This document shows positions 18,923 through 28,258 of a stretch of 64,000 bases of DNA, one piece after another (position 1 is the stretch's first letter; every line of letters starts with the position of its first letter). The translations under genes and the position numbers were made by a program. The stretch is from Bacillota bacterium. Lineage in GTDB: Bacteria; Bacillota; Clostridia; Saccharofermentanales; Fastidiosipilaceae. The notes under the pieces are model-generated. The model was given only the letters and a program-made list of their open reading frames with translations, ran no database searches and was not told where the DNA came from. The stretch is from positions 104,777 through 168,776 of the forward strand of contig JASGUU010000020.1 of NCBI GenBank assembly GCA_030057555.1, given 5' to 3'.

Positions 18923-19722
18923 GGCAGTGGCGGCAGAGCAAAGGGTGGCGTGGCGGCCTCCTCCCCGGCCTCCGCCGGGCGAAGGCGCCGTCCGAGAGTC
19001 CGCAGCAGGGCGGTCAGCAGGGCGGCAGCCAGCAGGTAGAGAACAGCAGCCGTGACAAGCGGCAGGATGCCTGCGGCCATCTCTCCGGCGGCTGCCAGGC
19101 CAAGGGCGCGTCCGAGAAGCTCGCGGCGGCTGAGAAAGCCCAGGACCGAGCTGGCTTCGAAGGCCGCGAGGAGAACACTCCCGAGAGGCCAGACGGAAGC
19201 GGCCAGCAGCTCGCCGAGAGGCAGTTCCGGTGCCTGCACGAGGGCGGTCATGGCGAGGTGATTGGCGCTGGCAGCCGCACTACGCAGGGCAATGACGAGA
19301 ACGGCCGCGACCCAGGCGGCGGGCGGCAGCTCGCCGCCCGCCTGAAGCTTCGCTCCGGCCGCGATGACGGCGATCAGCAGCCAGAGCGGCAGAGGGACGC
19401 CGGCGAGGGCGCTGACAAATATGTTGATCAGAGCATGGCGGGTTGACTGGCGCCTCGCTTCGGGCTGGCGAAGCGTACCGCGGTCGAGCTGGAAGAGCAG
19501 CACACCGAGCGGCAGGCCAATGAGCAGACTGGCCGCCCAGAGCAGCAGGGTCCAGCCAAGGCCCAGAAGCAGTTCGATCCCGCCGCCTTCGTTGAATAGA
19601 AAGGTGCGCAGCGACCGGGCCATCAGGTCCCAGGTCTCGTAACGCAGCAGGCCGAGCTTCCATACTGCCAGACCCAGCAGCATCAGAATGGCGAGCCGCA
19701 GCCGGACAGCCCACTTCCGCAT
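18919..19722 (-). CDS. MetI-like orphan membrane permease
   Basis: This 267-residue protein has about six hydrophobic segments. The arrangement LLGLGWTLLLWAASLLIGLPLGVLLF, then NIFVSALAGVPLPLWLLIAVIA, resembles the MetI-type fold of ABC permeases such as the methionine importer. The match is weak, and the EAA loop is not clearly kept. ATG 19722 is chosen because AAAGGAG lies 7 nt upstream. No ATPase or binding protein is nearby; instead it heads an operon with TVP38 and a glycosyltransferase. It may be a degenerate permease with a new role. The C-terminal 30 residues are Pro/Ala/Glu-rich and cytoplasmic. Confidence 0.6.
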   Translation of the reverse strand: MRKWAVRLRLAILMLLGLAVWKLGLLRYETWDLMARSLRTFLFNEGGGIELLLGLGWTLLLWAASLLIGLPLGVLLFQLDRGTLRQPEARRQSTRHALINIFVSALAGVPLPLWLLIAVIAAGAKLQAGGELPPAAWVAAVLVIALRSAAASANHLAMTALVQAPELPLGELLAASVWPLGSVLLAAFEASSVLGFLSRRELLGRALGLAAAGEMAAGILPLVTAAVLYLLAAALLTALLRTLGRRLRPAEAGEEAATPPFALPPLP

Positions 19723-19848
19723 CTCTGTCTCCTTTCTCAAAACGGCTCCCCGGACTTTCAGTTCAAGTTCAGGAAGCCTGTGCTAAGCTCTAGCAGTATA
19801 GCAAAGGACCCGCAGAGGTTCGTTCAGGAATTCTTAAGAGGAGATCCT

Positions 19849-21090
19849 ATGGACGCTGTCAGTGATCGTCGTTTTCAATTCACCTACAACCGCGATGTCC
19901 GCCGGCGCACGCTGGAAACGAGGATTGTGGGCCTCCATGAGCGGAGTGGATCGCTCTGGGCAGCCCTCGAGGACACGGTCTTCTATCCCGAGGGCGGCGG
20001 CCAGCCGGGAGACCGCGGCCATCTTCTGGCCGTGCTGGCAGGACGGGAGGAAAGCTTCGCCGTCATCGACGCCCGCTATCGTGACAACTACGTGGAGCAT
20101 GAAATCGCAGCACAGGATGAGGAGCGGGCCCGGGCTCTGCTCAAACCGGATCTCTCGGTAGTCGCTGAGATCGACTGGGAACGCCGCTTCGAGCTGATGC
20201 AGCAGCACAGTGCCGAGCATCTGATATCGGGTCTGGTGGGACAGCTGCACGGCTGGAACAATGTCGGCTTTCACATCAACGAGGAGCTGATGACGCTCGA
20301 TTTTGACGGTCCTCTCGAGGCGGACGAGATCGTCGACATCGAGCAGCGCGTGCAGGCGGCGATCTATGCCGAACGGCCGGTTCGCATTCTCTACCATGAA
20401 AATGACAAGGACATCCCTCCCTACCGCGCAAAAATCGACATTCCCGGCACACTGCGCATCGTCGAGGTGCCCGGCATCGACCGCTGTGCCTGCAGCGGCA
20501 CCCACGTCGGGAGCACAGGCGAGATCGGCGGGCTCCTGATCACGGATGCCGTGCGCTATAAGGGCGGTGTACGCCTCACTGCCATCGCCGGCTGGCGGGC
20601 GGCGCGTCTGTCTCGTGCCCAGCTCGAACGCGAGCGCGGACTCGGTGCCCTGCTCTCGACACCTCCCGGCGAGCTGGTCCGTGCTGTCGCTGCACTGCTC
20701 GAGAAGCGTGACGAGCTGATCGCGGAGGGCAACCGTCTGCGTCAGGCGCTGACGGACGAGGCCATCCGCCATCTGCCGGCAGACGGGCACGAGCTCATCT
20801 GGCTCGAGCTGCCGCAGCTCGATGCCGTCTCGCTGGCCCGGGCAGCCGAGAACATCGCAGCACGGGGAGGGCGCATCGGCGTCGCAACTACGGAACTGGG
20901 GGAGCACCGCCTGCTCGCGGCCCGCTCGGCCGCGGCGGACGACGGGAGAGAGCTCGCGGAGCTGGCGGCTGCGATGAAACGGGAACTCGGCTTTCGCGGC
21001 GGCGGCCGCGACGGCTTTCTGCAGGGGCGCCTCAGTGCTCCCCGTGAAGCTGTCGAGCATTTCTTCGCCGTCTGGGACGCAGAGCGGTAG
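19849..21090 (+). CDS. Alanyl-tRNA editing protein, long AlaX type with DHHA1-like tail
   Basis: This 413-residue protein carries the AlaRS editing-domain zinc motifs HSAEH (His120, His124) and CACSGTH (Cys215, His219), with the early TVFYPEGGGQPGD motif. These are the hallmarks of enzymes that hydrolyse Ser- or Gly-mischarged tRNA-Ala. The C-terminal segment (about 300-413), with a predicted helical stretch and FRGGGRDGFLQG, resembles the DHHA1 domain, which suggests the long AlaX class. The ATG at 19849 follows AAGAGGAG by 7 nt; an upstream in-frame start lacks a site. It is monocistronic and divergent from the orphan permease. Confidence 0.93.
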   Translation: MDAVSDRRFQFTYNRDVRRRTLETRIVGLHERSGSLWAALEDTVFYPEGGGQPGDRGHLLAVLAGREESFAVIDARYRDNYVEHEIAAQDEERARALLKPDLSVVAEIDWERRFELMQQHSAEHLISGLVGQLHGWNNVGFHINEELMTLDFDGPLEADEIVDIEQRVQAAIYAERPVRILYHENDKDIPPYRAKIDIPGTLRIVEVPGIDRCACSGTHVGSTGEIGGLLITDAVRYKGGVRLTAIAGWRAARLSRAQLERERGLGALLSTPPGELVRAVAALLEKRDELIAEGNRLRQALTDEAIRHLPADGHELIWLELPQLDAVSLARAAENIAARGGRIGVATTELGEHRLLAARSAAADDGRELAELAAAMKRELGFRGGGRDGFLQGRLSAPREAVEHFFAVWDAER

Positions 21091-21450
21091 AAGGGAATCG
21101 AAGCCCCGGATCATGCAGACCATGAACCGCTCACGCTTCATAAAAAGACAGATACGCTGCCCGCAACGGGACAGGATGACTGGTAAAGCAGTGTGCTTAC
21201 GTGCCGGGCGTTCAGCGAAGGCTCTGCCGTCTTAGTGCCGGGCCCGGTGCAGGGAATGTTCCTGAGCGAAAACCAGCCTGTACACGAAAACACAGATGCA
21301 AATCATTTTTTGCTGCCGATAGCCGGTGCCCATACGGCACTTTGTGCGATTATTCGAGCTGTACACAGCGATAACACGCACGAGTCCTGCTTCTGCTTGT
21401 ATACCCTGCCCGGATAATCCCGAATGCTGGATTTCCCGGGGAAAATCCCG
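21091..21450. other. Gene-free stretch
   Basis: 360 bp between the stop of the editing gene and the converging propeller-like gene. Short open frames lack start sites and similarity. No clear terminator or repeat is seen. Confidence 0.6.
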
Positions 21451-22620
21451 TCAGGGTTCGTTTGCGGCCAGCTTCAGGGCGGAGAGGCCGGTAGGCAGGC
21501 CGTTGTCGTCACCCGAGCCGATGTAGAGTGTCGTGGCATCGGGCGAGAGGGCCAGAACCCGGCAAACTTCGCCATCACCCTCCTCTCCAGTCCCGTGGAG
21601 ATGGAACCAGCGTTCGAGGGGCCGCAGGTAGAAGGTTGTGTCGTGGACGGCGACGAGGCCGTTCTGTACATAAAGCCGGGGTTCGATGCCTGTCATCAGG
21701 TCGGTCATCGCGACGAGGGCTTCCTGCCCTTCGCGGCTGCGATCCGGTATCGCAAAGAGCTGCCATTCAAACTGCTCCGTGCTGCGGTCCAGGCGGTGGA
21801 GGGCGAGAGCGTAGAGCTCGGAAGCCAGCGACTGGGCCGTCCTATACCAGCGTGCGCCGTCGACATAGGACCAGCCAAGAGGCACTCCGGACCAGATCTT
21901 TGCGAGCTCCCAATCCGCGACGCGGCGGCAGGCGGGTTCACGGCGCTCGATACTGCCGTCTGAGAGGGCGACGGCGAGCCAGGCCACGGGCTTCGAGCTC
22001 CCGGGCTGGGTCACCAGCTCGGTGGTGTAGAAGTGATCGGCAGCATCAAGCTCAAAACCGTAGTAGCCGGCCTCGGATTCGAGGATACGGCGGCGCTGGC
22101 CGCTCGCGATCTCGCAGGCGTCGACAGCGAAGACCTCATCTCCCCCTTCCCCGTACACGATCCAGCGGTCGTTCGCAGCGGCCTGCAGGCCAAATTCGGC
22201 CTCGTGGATGATCTCCGCGGCAGCGGTCCGGGGGTCCAGGATGGCAAGAGAGATGGGGTTCAGGAGGACGATACGGCCGTCAGGGAGCACATGGAGAACG
22301 GCAAAGCCACGCCGAACGAAAGCTTCCGGCAACTGTACGGGAGTGGCGACGGACGGATCGAGTTCGATTGCGGTATCCAGCCACAGCCCCGGCGGCTCCG
22401 GACTCTCCGTCGGCGGCGCTGTGTCCCCGGACGGCTCCTCGACGATGCCGGCCGCGTTCGTCGCAGCTGCTTCCGTTCCCTGTGCTCCAGGCTGTGTTCG
22501 CCGGCTGACGACCAGCAGGACAACAAGCAGAAAGAGGACGAGAAGCGCGAGCGGGAGCAGCAGACGATTGAGATCGAACGGCTGCGGAGGGCGTTTGGGA
22601 TCCGGCCTGAAATGGCTCAT
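21451..22620 (-). CDS. Membrane-anchored beta-propeller-like protein of unknown function
   Basis: This 389-residue protein has a short basic cytoplasmic N-terminus, one membrane segment at about residues 20-39 (LLLPLALLVLFLLVVLLVV), a low-complexity Ala/Pro/Glu/Thr linker to about 80, and an external domain. Repeated short beta patterns (VLHVLPDGRIVLLNP, WIVYGEGGDEVFAVD, LALSPDATTLYIGSGDDNG) suggest a propeller-like fold of the kind common in secreted Firmicutes proteins. Function unknown. Its ATG overlaps the stop of the C39-like peptidase gene (ATGA), so the two are co-translated. Confidence 0.75.
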   Translation of the reverse strand: MSHFRPDPKRPPQPFDLNRLLLPLALLVLFLLVVLLVVSRRTQPGAQGTEAAATNAAGIVEEPSGDTAPPTESPEPPGLWLDTAIELDPSVATPVQLPEAFVRRGFAVLHVLPDGRIVLLNPISLAILDPRTAAAEIIHEAEFGLQAAANDRWIVYGEGGDEVFAVDACEIASGQRRRILESEAGYYGFELDAADHFYTTELVTQPGSSKPVAWLAVALSDGSIERREPACRRVADWELAKIWSGVPLGWSYVDGARWYRTAQSLASELYALALHRLDRSTEQFEWQLFAIPDRSREGQEALVAMTDLMTGIEPRLYVQNGLVAVHDTTFYLRPLERWFHLHGTGEEGDGEVCRVLALSPDATTLYIGSGDDNGLPTGLSALKLAANEP

Positions 22621-23285
22621 GAGGAACCCCGGCTGATTTCCAGAAAGCGGATGTATTCCCAGGCGGGATCGATGGCATCGAGATTGGGGTAGTCGTTGTT
22701 GGTACTCGTATCGTAGGTCTCGACGATGTAGGCGCCGTTCTCGAAGCGGTAGCCATGGACGACGATGAAGTGGGTGGTCAGATGCTCACGGTGCTGGATG
22801 CCGACGATGACCGGGTGCCCCTGGGCGAGGGCGCGGACGGCACTGTCGCGGACCCAGTCGCGGTCGGCAACATGAGGGTCGATGTCCAGAAGATTATCCT
22901 CGCGCACGATGCGCAGATTGTGCAGGGTAGTATAGACCTCCCACTCGAGGGGCGCGGCCCAGGAACCGAGGTCCGCTGCGACTTCGGCGGGGTTCTGTTC
23001 GATGCCATAGACATGGCCGAGCATCGCGAGGCTGGTCAGTGCACAGCCGATGTCGCCAATCGTGCGCCCCGGGCGCAGTTCACAGCCGGCCCAGGCGGGG
23101 TCGGTCTGGCGGAAGTGGGGCATCTCGAGACTGACGCTGTCGGGCACCGTGACACCGTTGACGCAGAGGCGGGGCGTCTCGGCGCACAGAAGTGCCGGGC
23201 TGCCGGGGTGCAGCACCGTGAGCGCCAGAATAAGGAGGACGACCGCCAGGAGGCGGCATGGCGGTTTTCTAGAAGGCGGCGGCAT
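22617..23285 (-). CDS. Secreted C39-like cysteine peptidase
   Basis: This 222-residue protein has an N-terminal signal peptide (hydrophobic residues 12-26). The papain-like core shows a catalytic Cys81 in IGDIGCALTSLAML and His172 in THFIVVHGY, with an Asp/Asn region (YDTSTNND) after it. This is the peptidase C39-like family layout. The open frame extends upstream inside the glycosylase gene, but the ATG at 23285 that begins the signal peptide is the sensible start; it overlaps the glycosylase stop by 17 bp. It presumably acts outside the membrane on a peptide or cell-wall substrate, together with the propeller-like protein encoded directly downstream. Confidence 0.82.
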   Translation of the reverse strand: MPPPSRKPPCRLLAVVLLILALTVLHPGSPALLCAETPRLCVNGVTVPDSVSLEMPHFRQTDPAWAGCELRPGRTIGDIGCALTSLAMLGHVYGIEQNPAEVAADLGSWAAPLEWEVYTTLHNLRIVREDNLLDIDPHVADRDWVRDSAVRALAQGHPVIVGIQHREHLTTHFIVVHGYRFENGAYIVETYDTSTNNDYPNLDAIDPAWEYIRFLEISRGSS

Positions 23286-23931
23286 CGGGCGCCTCGCCGG
23301 TGGGCAGCGGGGGAATCCCGCCGAGTTCTTCGAGCTTCGCGCGCACAGCCGTGAGATCCTGCCAGAAGGGTTCACGCTGACGGCGATCGCGCAGCAGGTA
23401 GGCGGGATGGTAGCTCGGCATGATCCAGTAGCCGCGGGATTCGCGCCAGATGCCGCGCACCTTCGTGATGCCGACGGTCTCACCGGTGAAGTAGCGCAGG
23501 GCCGTCGCTCCGAGAAGGAGTATGACACGTGAACCGGCGTACTGCAGCTGGCGGCGCAGCCAGGGGCGACAGGCCTCCGCCTCGGCCGGGGTCGGCTGGC
23601 GGTTGCCGGGCGGGCGACACTTGACGATATTGCAGATGTGGTAGGTCGAGGGATCGAGGCCCTGAGCGGTGAGGGCGGTATCCAGCAGTTCGCCGGAGCG
23701 GCCGACAAAGGGCAGCCCCTGCTCGTCCTCGCTGGCGCCGGGCCCCTCGCCAACGATCAGCAGGGGGGCGACGACAGCGCCGCGCCAGACGACAACGTTG
23801 CGGCGTGTGGCGGCGAGTTCACAGCGGGTGCAGGCCGAACAGGCGGCGACGAACTCGGACCAGTTGCGATCCTGCATGGGGGCTGTCGGGCCGCCCGAGG
23901 AATCAAAGGACAACGAGTGAGACACCGTCAT
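23269..23931 (-). CDS. Uracil-DNA glycosylase, family 4 (Fe-S type)
   Basis: The motifs are those of family 4 UDG: GEGPGASEDEQGLPFVGRSG (water-activating region), ICNIVKCRPPGNR and PSYHPAYLLR (uracil/phosphate loop). The cysteines for a 4Fe-4S cluster are present in the N-terminal CSACTRC cluster, IVKC and EACRPWL. It removes uracil from DNA. The start is either ATG 23931 (overlapping the Smr gene end) or ATG 23877, which gives a 203-residue protein closer to family size; neither has a clear ribosome site. An extended frame to 24174 lies in the antisense-like shadow of Smr and is rejected. Confidence 0.92.
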   Translation of the reverse strand: MTVSHSLSFDSSGGPTAPMQDRNWSEFVAACSACTRCELAATRRNVVVWRGAVVAPLLIVGEGPGASEDEQGLPFVGRSGELLDTALTAQGLDPSTYHICNIVKCRPPGNRQPTPAEAEACRPWLRRQLQYAGSRVILLLGATALRYFTGETVGITKVRGIWRESRGYWIMPSYHPAYLLRDRRQREPFWQDLTAVRAKLEELGGIPPLPTGEAPDAAAF

Positions 23932-24244
23932 TGCGCCGCGACCAGTCCGGATCCTGACGCAGCCGGGTATCCAGTTTGACGATCTCGAGCCCCTCCTTTT
24001 CGAAAGGACCGAAAAGCTCGCCGGGACAGAAGCCGCGGATGCGCTCGGCGAGGAGCTCGCTGCGCAGCCAGCGGCGGGCGGCAATGCGGATCTGCCCACC
24101 CTCCCCCGTGGAGCCGTAGCCGTGGATGACCTTGATCGAAGTCGCGCCCAGACGGCGCAGCGTCGCGAGTTCAAAGCGCAGACGATCCATCGCTTTATCC
24201 ACGCTTGGATAGCCCTCTTCTATGTTCACGATGCTGACTGCCAT
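23903..24244 (-). CDS. Small stand-alone Smr-domain protein
   Basis: This 113-residue protein begins at ATG 24244, preceded by GGGGGAA. The core KVIHGYGSTGEGGQIRIAARRWL carries the Smr-domain HGxG motif and the conserved following helix; the domain nicks or binds nucleic acid in MutS2 and in stand-alone proteins. Only the Smr domain is present. It lies directly upstream of, and overlaps, the uracil-DNA glycosylase gene, which fits a DNA repair context. The following two genes of the operon encode exported proteins with no evident link to repair. Confidence 0.85.
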   Translation of the reverse strand: MAVSIVNIEEGYPSVDKAMDRLRFELATLRRLGATSIKVIHGYGSTGEGGQIRIAARRWLRSELLAERIRGFCPGELFGPFEKEGLEIVKLDTRLRQDPDWSRRNDGVSLVVL

Positions 24245-24413
24245 GATTCCCCCTGATTCTGTGGTACCGCCGCGGCCGCATAAAAGCAGGCGGTGCCGAT
24301 GTACCGACACTGCGGTGTTTGTTAAACATACTTATTCAATTATACCATTTTGATAGGCGTGGCTAATCGTCTCTGCGGGGCTTTTTCGGCAGCGTGCGGC
24401 AGCTTCGTCAGCT

Positions 24414-25667
24414 TCAGGTCCCGGCCCGAACCAGCTCCATGGCGATCCCGGCCCAGCGCCAGAGTCGCTCCGGATCGTAGCGCACCGAGCTGATATCCTT
24501 CAGAATCAGCTCAAGGGGACAGCCGAACTCGCGGCAGACCGCAATGGAGTCGGCGAGATGGCGGCGGACTTCGTTCTCGTCGAAGCGGCTGCCCGCGAGC
24601 TGCGCCGGACTCGGTTTCCGCGAATAGACATAGTCGGAGCCGATCCGGGCGGCGCCGCGGCGCTCGTCCACCCAGGGACTCATGCTGACTTTGCGCAGAT
24701 TGGGAATCAGGCGCACCGCATCCATCTTCTGGTCCAGCGGGTCGCAGCAGCCGTAGTAGACAAGGCCGAAGCGTTCGAAGAGGGGCAGATTCGGCTCAAT
24801 CTCGTAATGCAGAAACATCTCGGGCGACACGGAGGCGAAGATCTGCGCCAGACCAAACATCCAGATATCCTGCGTGCGCGGACGGGCGGGATCATAGCCG
24901 GGGGCGGGAAGCTCGTCCGTCCAGGCGCCGGTGCAGTGGATCAGGGGCTGCGGGCGCGTCAGGAGACCCGCTTCCTCCAGCTGGTCGAGCTGCAGCAGGT
25001 AGCCCCTCACCATGCGTTCGGCCAGTGCCAGCATGAAGTCGGGGCGGTCGATCAGGGCGAAAAGCAGATCCTCGGCGCCCATCCAGGTGGTGATGGGATC
25101 CCAGACCGAGAGATAGGGGTCGACACCGGCCATCTCCACTTCCAGCAGATTGCCGAAGACCTCCTCCGCCCAGGCGAGGCGGCGTGCCGTCTCCTCGGTG
25201 TCATGGCGCAGTTCGGGCATTCTGATGCGCTCGAGGTCTGAGTCTTCTGTCAGCTGGTTGTGATAGAGCTGACCCCGGACATCGCTTGTCTCGTCATATA
25301 CAGCGGCATCCCTCTCGACGCTGATGCCGAAATCGAGTCCGCTGACGGCCGGACGGATGCGGATGACAGCATCGACAACCTGATCCACCGGGAAGTGGCG
25401 CCACTGGTAGAGCTGGCGACGCAGCTGCTGCTCATGGGCACGCGCCTCGTCCCCCTCACAGCGGAGGGTCAGCTCGTCGTTCACGTTCATCTCGTTCCAG
25501 CAGACCTGGTCGATCATGACCATCGGGCGAACGGGATCGAGCGCGTTGAGACGGCGCCAGAGCTCCCTCGTCTCCTCCTGCACGGGAAGCGCGGCGATCG
25601 AGGCAGTCTCCTCGGCGAGGCGGCGCAGAATGTCACGATCGTGCTGATTGATCTTCATGTTCTCCAT
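24414..25667 (-). CDS. Uroporphyrinogen decarboxylase (URO-D) family protein
   Basis: This 417-residue protein is of the URO-D/corrinoid methyltransferase superfamily. Motifs include a central YYGCCDPLDQKMD, then KVSMSPWVD, and the C-terminal LELILKDISSVRYDPERL. Together they match the subgroup of anaerobic gut Firmicutes annotated URO-D family, which is usually not in haem synthesis but is related to methyltransferases. No haem gene is nearby and no corrinoid protein is encoded in the window, so substrate and role are unknown. The start is ATG 25667 or 25658 (GGAAGGA better spaced to 25658). The frame stays open to 26042, but that part is not protein-like. Confidence 0.82.
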   Translation of the reverse strand: MENMKINQHDRDILRRLAEETASIAALPVQEETRELWRRLNALDPVRPMVMIDQVCWNEMNVNDELTLRCEGDEARAHEQQLRRQLYQWRHFPVDQVVDAVIRIRPAVSGLDFGISVERDAAVYDETSDVRGQLYHNQLTEDSDLERIRMPELRHDTEETARRLAWAEEVFGNLLEVEMAGVDPYLSVWDPITTWMGAEDLLFALIDRPDFMLALAERMVRGYLLQLDQLEEAGLLTRPQPLIHCTGAWTDELPAPGYDPARPRTQDIWMFGLAQIFASVSPEMFLHYEIEPNLPLFERFGLVYYGCCDPLDQKMDAVRLIPNLRKVSMSPWVDERRGAARIGSDYVYSRKPSPAQLAGSRFDENEVRRHLADSIAVCREFGCPLELILKDISSVRYDPERLWRWAGIAMELVRAGT

Positions 25668-26089
25668 TCCTTCCCGGCCGCGCCGCTGATTTGTTTCCGT
25701 CAATGTATCAGTGCATGTCCGCCGAGGGGTCCCTGCCGCTGATGCTGGACGGGATGGCGGACCCTCCGGCACCATTATTACATGGAGAGCTTGCTGTACG
25801 GATGCTGTTTCGCAGTTCTGCCGCCTATTGCCAGCTGTAGCCGACGGCAATCCAGTGAAAACAGGATCGAGAAGAAGACAGAAAGAGCTCTCAGGATCTT
25901 CTGCAGCTGCATCATCAGGAAAGCCAGCTGATTGTGTTGCTACCAGGGAGACGTCTGCACTTTTTAGACGACAGCGATGAAATGAAGCCATGCTGTGCCC
26001 CAAAGCGCGCGTGTCAGACAGAATCTGCAGGCAAACAAGCACATGCAGTTATTCACGAAAAGAAAAAATGAAAGCTTGTCATCAACCCC
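25668..26089. other. Gene-free stretch beside an IS3 relic
   Basis: About 420 bp with no recognisable gene. It separates the URO-D gene from the broken transposase end at 26090, so it may contain eroded insertion-sequence DNA. I see no terminal repeat. Confidence 0.5.
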
Positions 26090-26836
26090 ATAGCCATAGC
26101 GGCCATGGCTGGCAGCGAACAGCTCCCGTATGAAGCCGCGAAGCTCCCTGTTCTTGTCTTTCCGGTGCTGATGAGCCTTATGGTAGTAGCAGCTACTGCG
26201 GGTCAGACGCATCGTCTTCAGCAGCATGGGTAGTGGATACCGGTTCAGCAGGGCGTCGATCACCATTACCTTCTCCGCGTTCTTCAGTTTGCTCAGGTCG
26301 ACGCCGGGGTCTGCTTTTTAAGATGTTGATCGTTTCCTGCAGGATGTCGCGTTCCAGCTGCGCCTGCAGGAGTTTGGCTTTGAGCCGTTCCGCCTCGATC
26401 TGCAACTGTCGGAGCTTTTCGATTTCGCCTTCCGTTGGCGCTGGCTTGCGCGGTGACCTCCCCTTCTTCTTTGCGGGTGTCATGGGACGTACCCATCCTC
26501 CTTGAGTGAACTCATTCGCCCAAGTATAGATCGCTCAGCGGCTAAACCCCAGCTCCGTCGCCACATCCGTTACAGACTCTCCGTCTTCGAAGCAGCGTCT
26601 AACCGCTGACCACTTTTCTTCCAACGCCACACGACAATGGGCGCAGCGAGTACGTGTCTGGCAGCGTACAGGCTCCTTATGCCCAGGCAGCTCTGAAAGA
26701 CGGCCTGCATCTCGCAGGGCCACCCAACGCTTCAGAAGCTCGAGGCCTGGATAGCCGAGATGACGAATGGTCTTGGAATACGACCCAACTGGTCGTATAC
26801 CTGCAGAGCCTCTTCGATTTCTTCGCGTCGATACAT
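26090..26836 (-). pseudogene. IS3-family transposase relic (OrfA plus start of OrfB), multiply broken
   Basis: On the minus strand, from ATG 26836 behind AGGAG, OrfA begins MYRREEIEEALQVYDQ and then needs a shift of frame near 26787 (one G apparently missing) to continue as VGSYSKTIRHLGYPGLE. An in-frame TGA at 26537-26535 then interrupts DVATELGFSR and AIYTWANEFTQGGW. The leucine-zipper coiled coil follows (about 26460-26340). The usual -1 slip at A AAA AGC leads into OrfB (KADPGVDLSKLKN, then the CYYHK motif), which stops matching after HGRYGY at 26090. The DDE core is missing. Thus there are three lesions, and the element is dead. Confidence 0.88.
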
Positions 26837-27097
26837 GCTGATTTTCTCCTGATTCGGTGTTCAAGATATTGTCGGCATCCCCATCACTCGCCATCCTGAC
26901 CACAAAGAGGCTGTTTCTGGTCAAACGAATGCTTGAGGAAAGCTCAAAAAAGTTTTCCTGTTCCAACAAGTATGACGTGCGCCCCCAAAATGGAACTAAA
27001 ATGAACTTCAGGGTGCCGGACAAGTATTGAACGATCTAGTTGAAGAAAATAAACTTCACCATGGAGCATAGCCACGGAGTTTGATGGGAGAAGACAC

Positions 27098-28258
27098 ATG
27101 AGTACGCAGCAGATGAACTATAAAATCACCAGATCGGATCAAACCATAATATGCGCTCTCGATTTTTCAGCTGCTGAGTGGAGTGCCGTTGCCAGTGCGA
27201 AAAGACGGGACAGCTTCAGACGAGGCATGTCCATGCTGCTTACAGGCTTGATGGGTGTCGCTGCAACTGTTTGTACATATGGCATCTGGAAATGGGTTCT
27301 GTTGGGAGCAGGAATCGTATTGTGCGCACTTGGAATCAGAGCCTTTTTTCGAAATCCAACAGGACTCGACAGAGATGGCCGTGTGGTCAATCAAGCGGTG
27401 TTGAATAAACTGATCGTCCGGACACTGCAATCCCACTACCAGAATCCTGGCATGCCCGCCGAAGCAGCACCGTGCTCAGAGGATGATGCCATGAGAGATG
27501 AACGCGGTGCAACAACAGAAAGTATCCCGCTCTCGCTTTTTCTTCCTCCCGTTACACGCAGAAAATTCATGAACGGCATGGCTGTAGAAGTTCCTGTTGA
27601 GACTGGTCCAATACACATCGGGAAAACGCTTTTGTTTACTGTTCCTCTGATTTTGCTGGATCTGGCATTGTATGCCTCATGGGCCAATAACATAGCTCAT
27701 TCTTTTTTCCGTGTTTTGTTCACCGCTTCCAGTCTGTTACTCGGTGTACTGATTCTGACGTGGCATCCAATAACCAGAACGGGGAAGGCATGTCTTACGC
27801 TCTTCTGCCTGTTTCTGGCAGTCCAGACCGGGATGGCAGCGTATACGAACTATGTTATGCCAAAGTACATTGAAGTCGCCTATCAGACGGAAACCATAGA
27901 TCAGTCAGGCGATGAACATCGCCTGTTCATTGTTCGCGAGTATGAAAACGGCAGTCCAAAGATCATTTATGCTACTCCGGGTCTTCCGACATCATGCGCT
28001 TATTATGCAATCGCAGAAGCCGATGTTCCATATGACACTGCCGAATACGGAAAGATAAAGCATCTTGAAGCACGTGCCTATTGTTGTGACTGTGTCATTT
28101 ATGACCTGGCCACACGAGAGCCGCTGACAACCATCAACATCAGGCGGCTGTTTCCGAGTTCGATCTCAGAGAATGAGAAGCGCGATTTTCATCCGCACAA
28201 TGATCAGATCATTGAGCAGACACTGACCTGGGTAAAACAGAATCCAGGTCAGCCTTAA
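27098..28258 (+). CDS. Multi-pass membrane protein of unknown function, lower GC than neighbours
   Basis: This 386-residue protein starts at ATG 27098 after a GGGAG site. Hydrophobic segments appear at about residues 43-65, 68-84, 175-195, 200-222 and 228-250, followed by a C-terminal soluble domain of about 130 residues (ALDFSAAEW and other soluble parts flank the membrane region). I do not recognise a family. Codon use is much less GC-biased than in neighbouring genes, and it directly follows the IS3 relic, so acquisition by horizontal transfer is likely. The C-terminal domain contains paired Cys (YCCDC) that could bind metal or form disulfides. Confidence 0.75.
   Translation: MSTQQMNYKITRSDQTIICALDFSAAEWSAVASAKRRDSFRRGMSMLLTGLMGVAATVCTYGIWKWVLLGAGIVLCALGIRAFFRNPTGLDRDGRVVNQAVLNKLIVRTLQSHYQNPGMPAEAAPCSEDDAMRDERGATTESIPLSLFLPPVTRRKFMNGMAVEVPVETGPIHIGKTLLFTVPLILLDLALYASWANNIAHSFFRVLFTASSLLLGVLILTWHPITRTGKACLTLFCLFLAVQTGMAAYTNYVMPKYIEVAYQTETIDQSGDEHRLFIVREYENGSPKIIYATPGLPTSCAYYAIAEADVPYDTAEYGKIKHLEARAYCCDCVIYDLATREPLTTINIRRLFPSSISENEKRDFHPHNDQIIEQTLTWVKQNPGQP

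Noticed and set aside
17333..19039. 568-codon plus-strand frame across three minus-strand genes
   Set aside because: It spans the glycosyltransferase and TVP38 genes in antisense, and its composition is shadow-like (His/Asp/Gln-rich).
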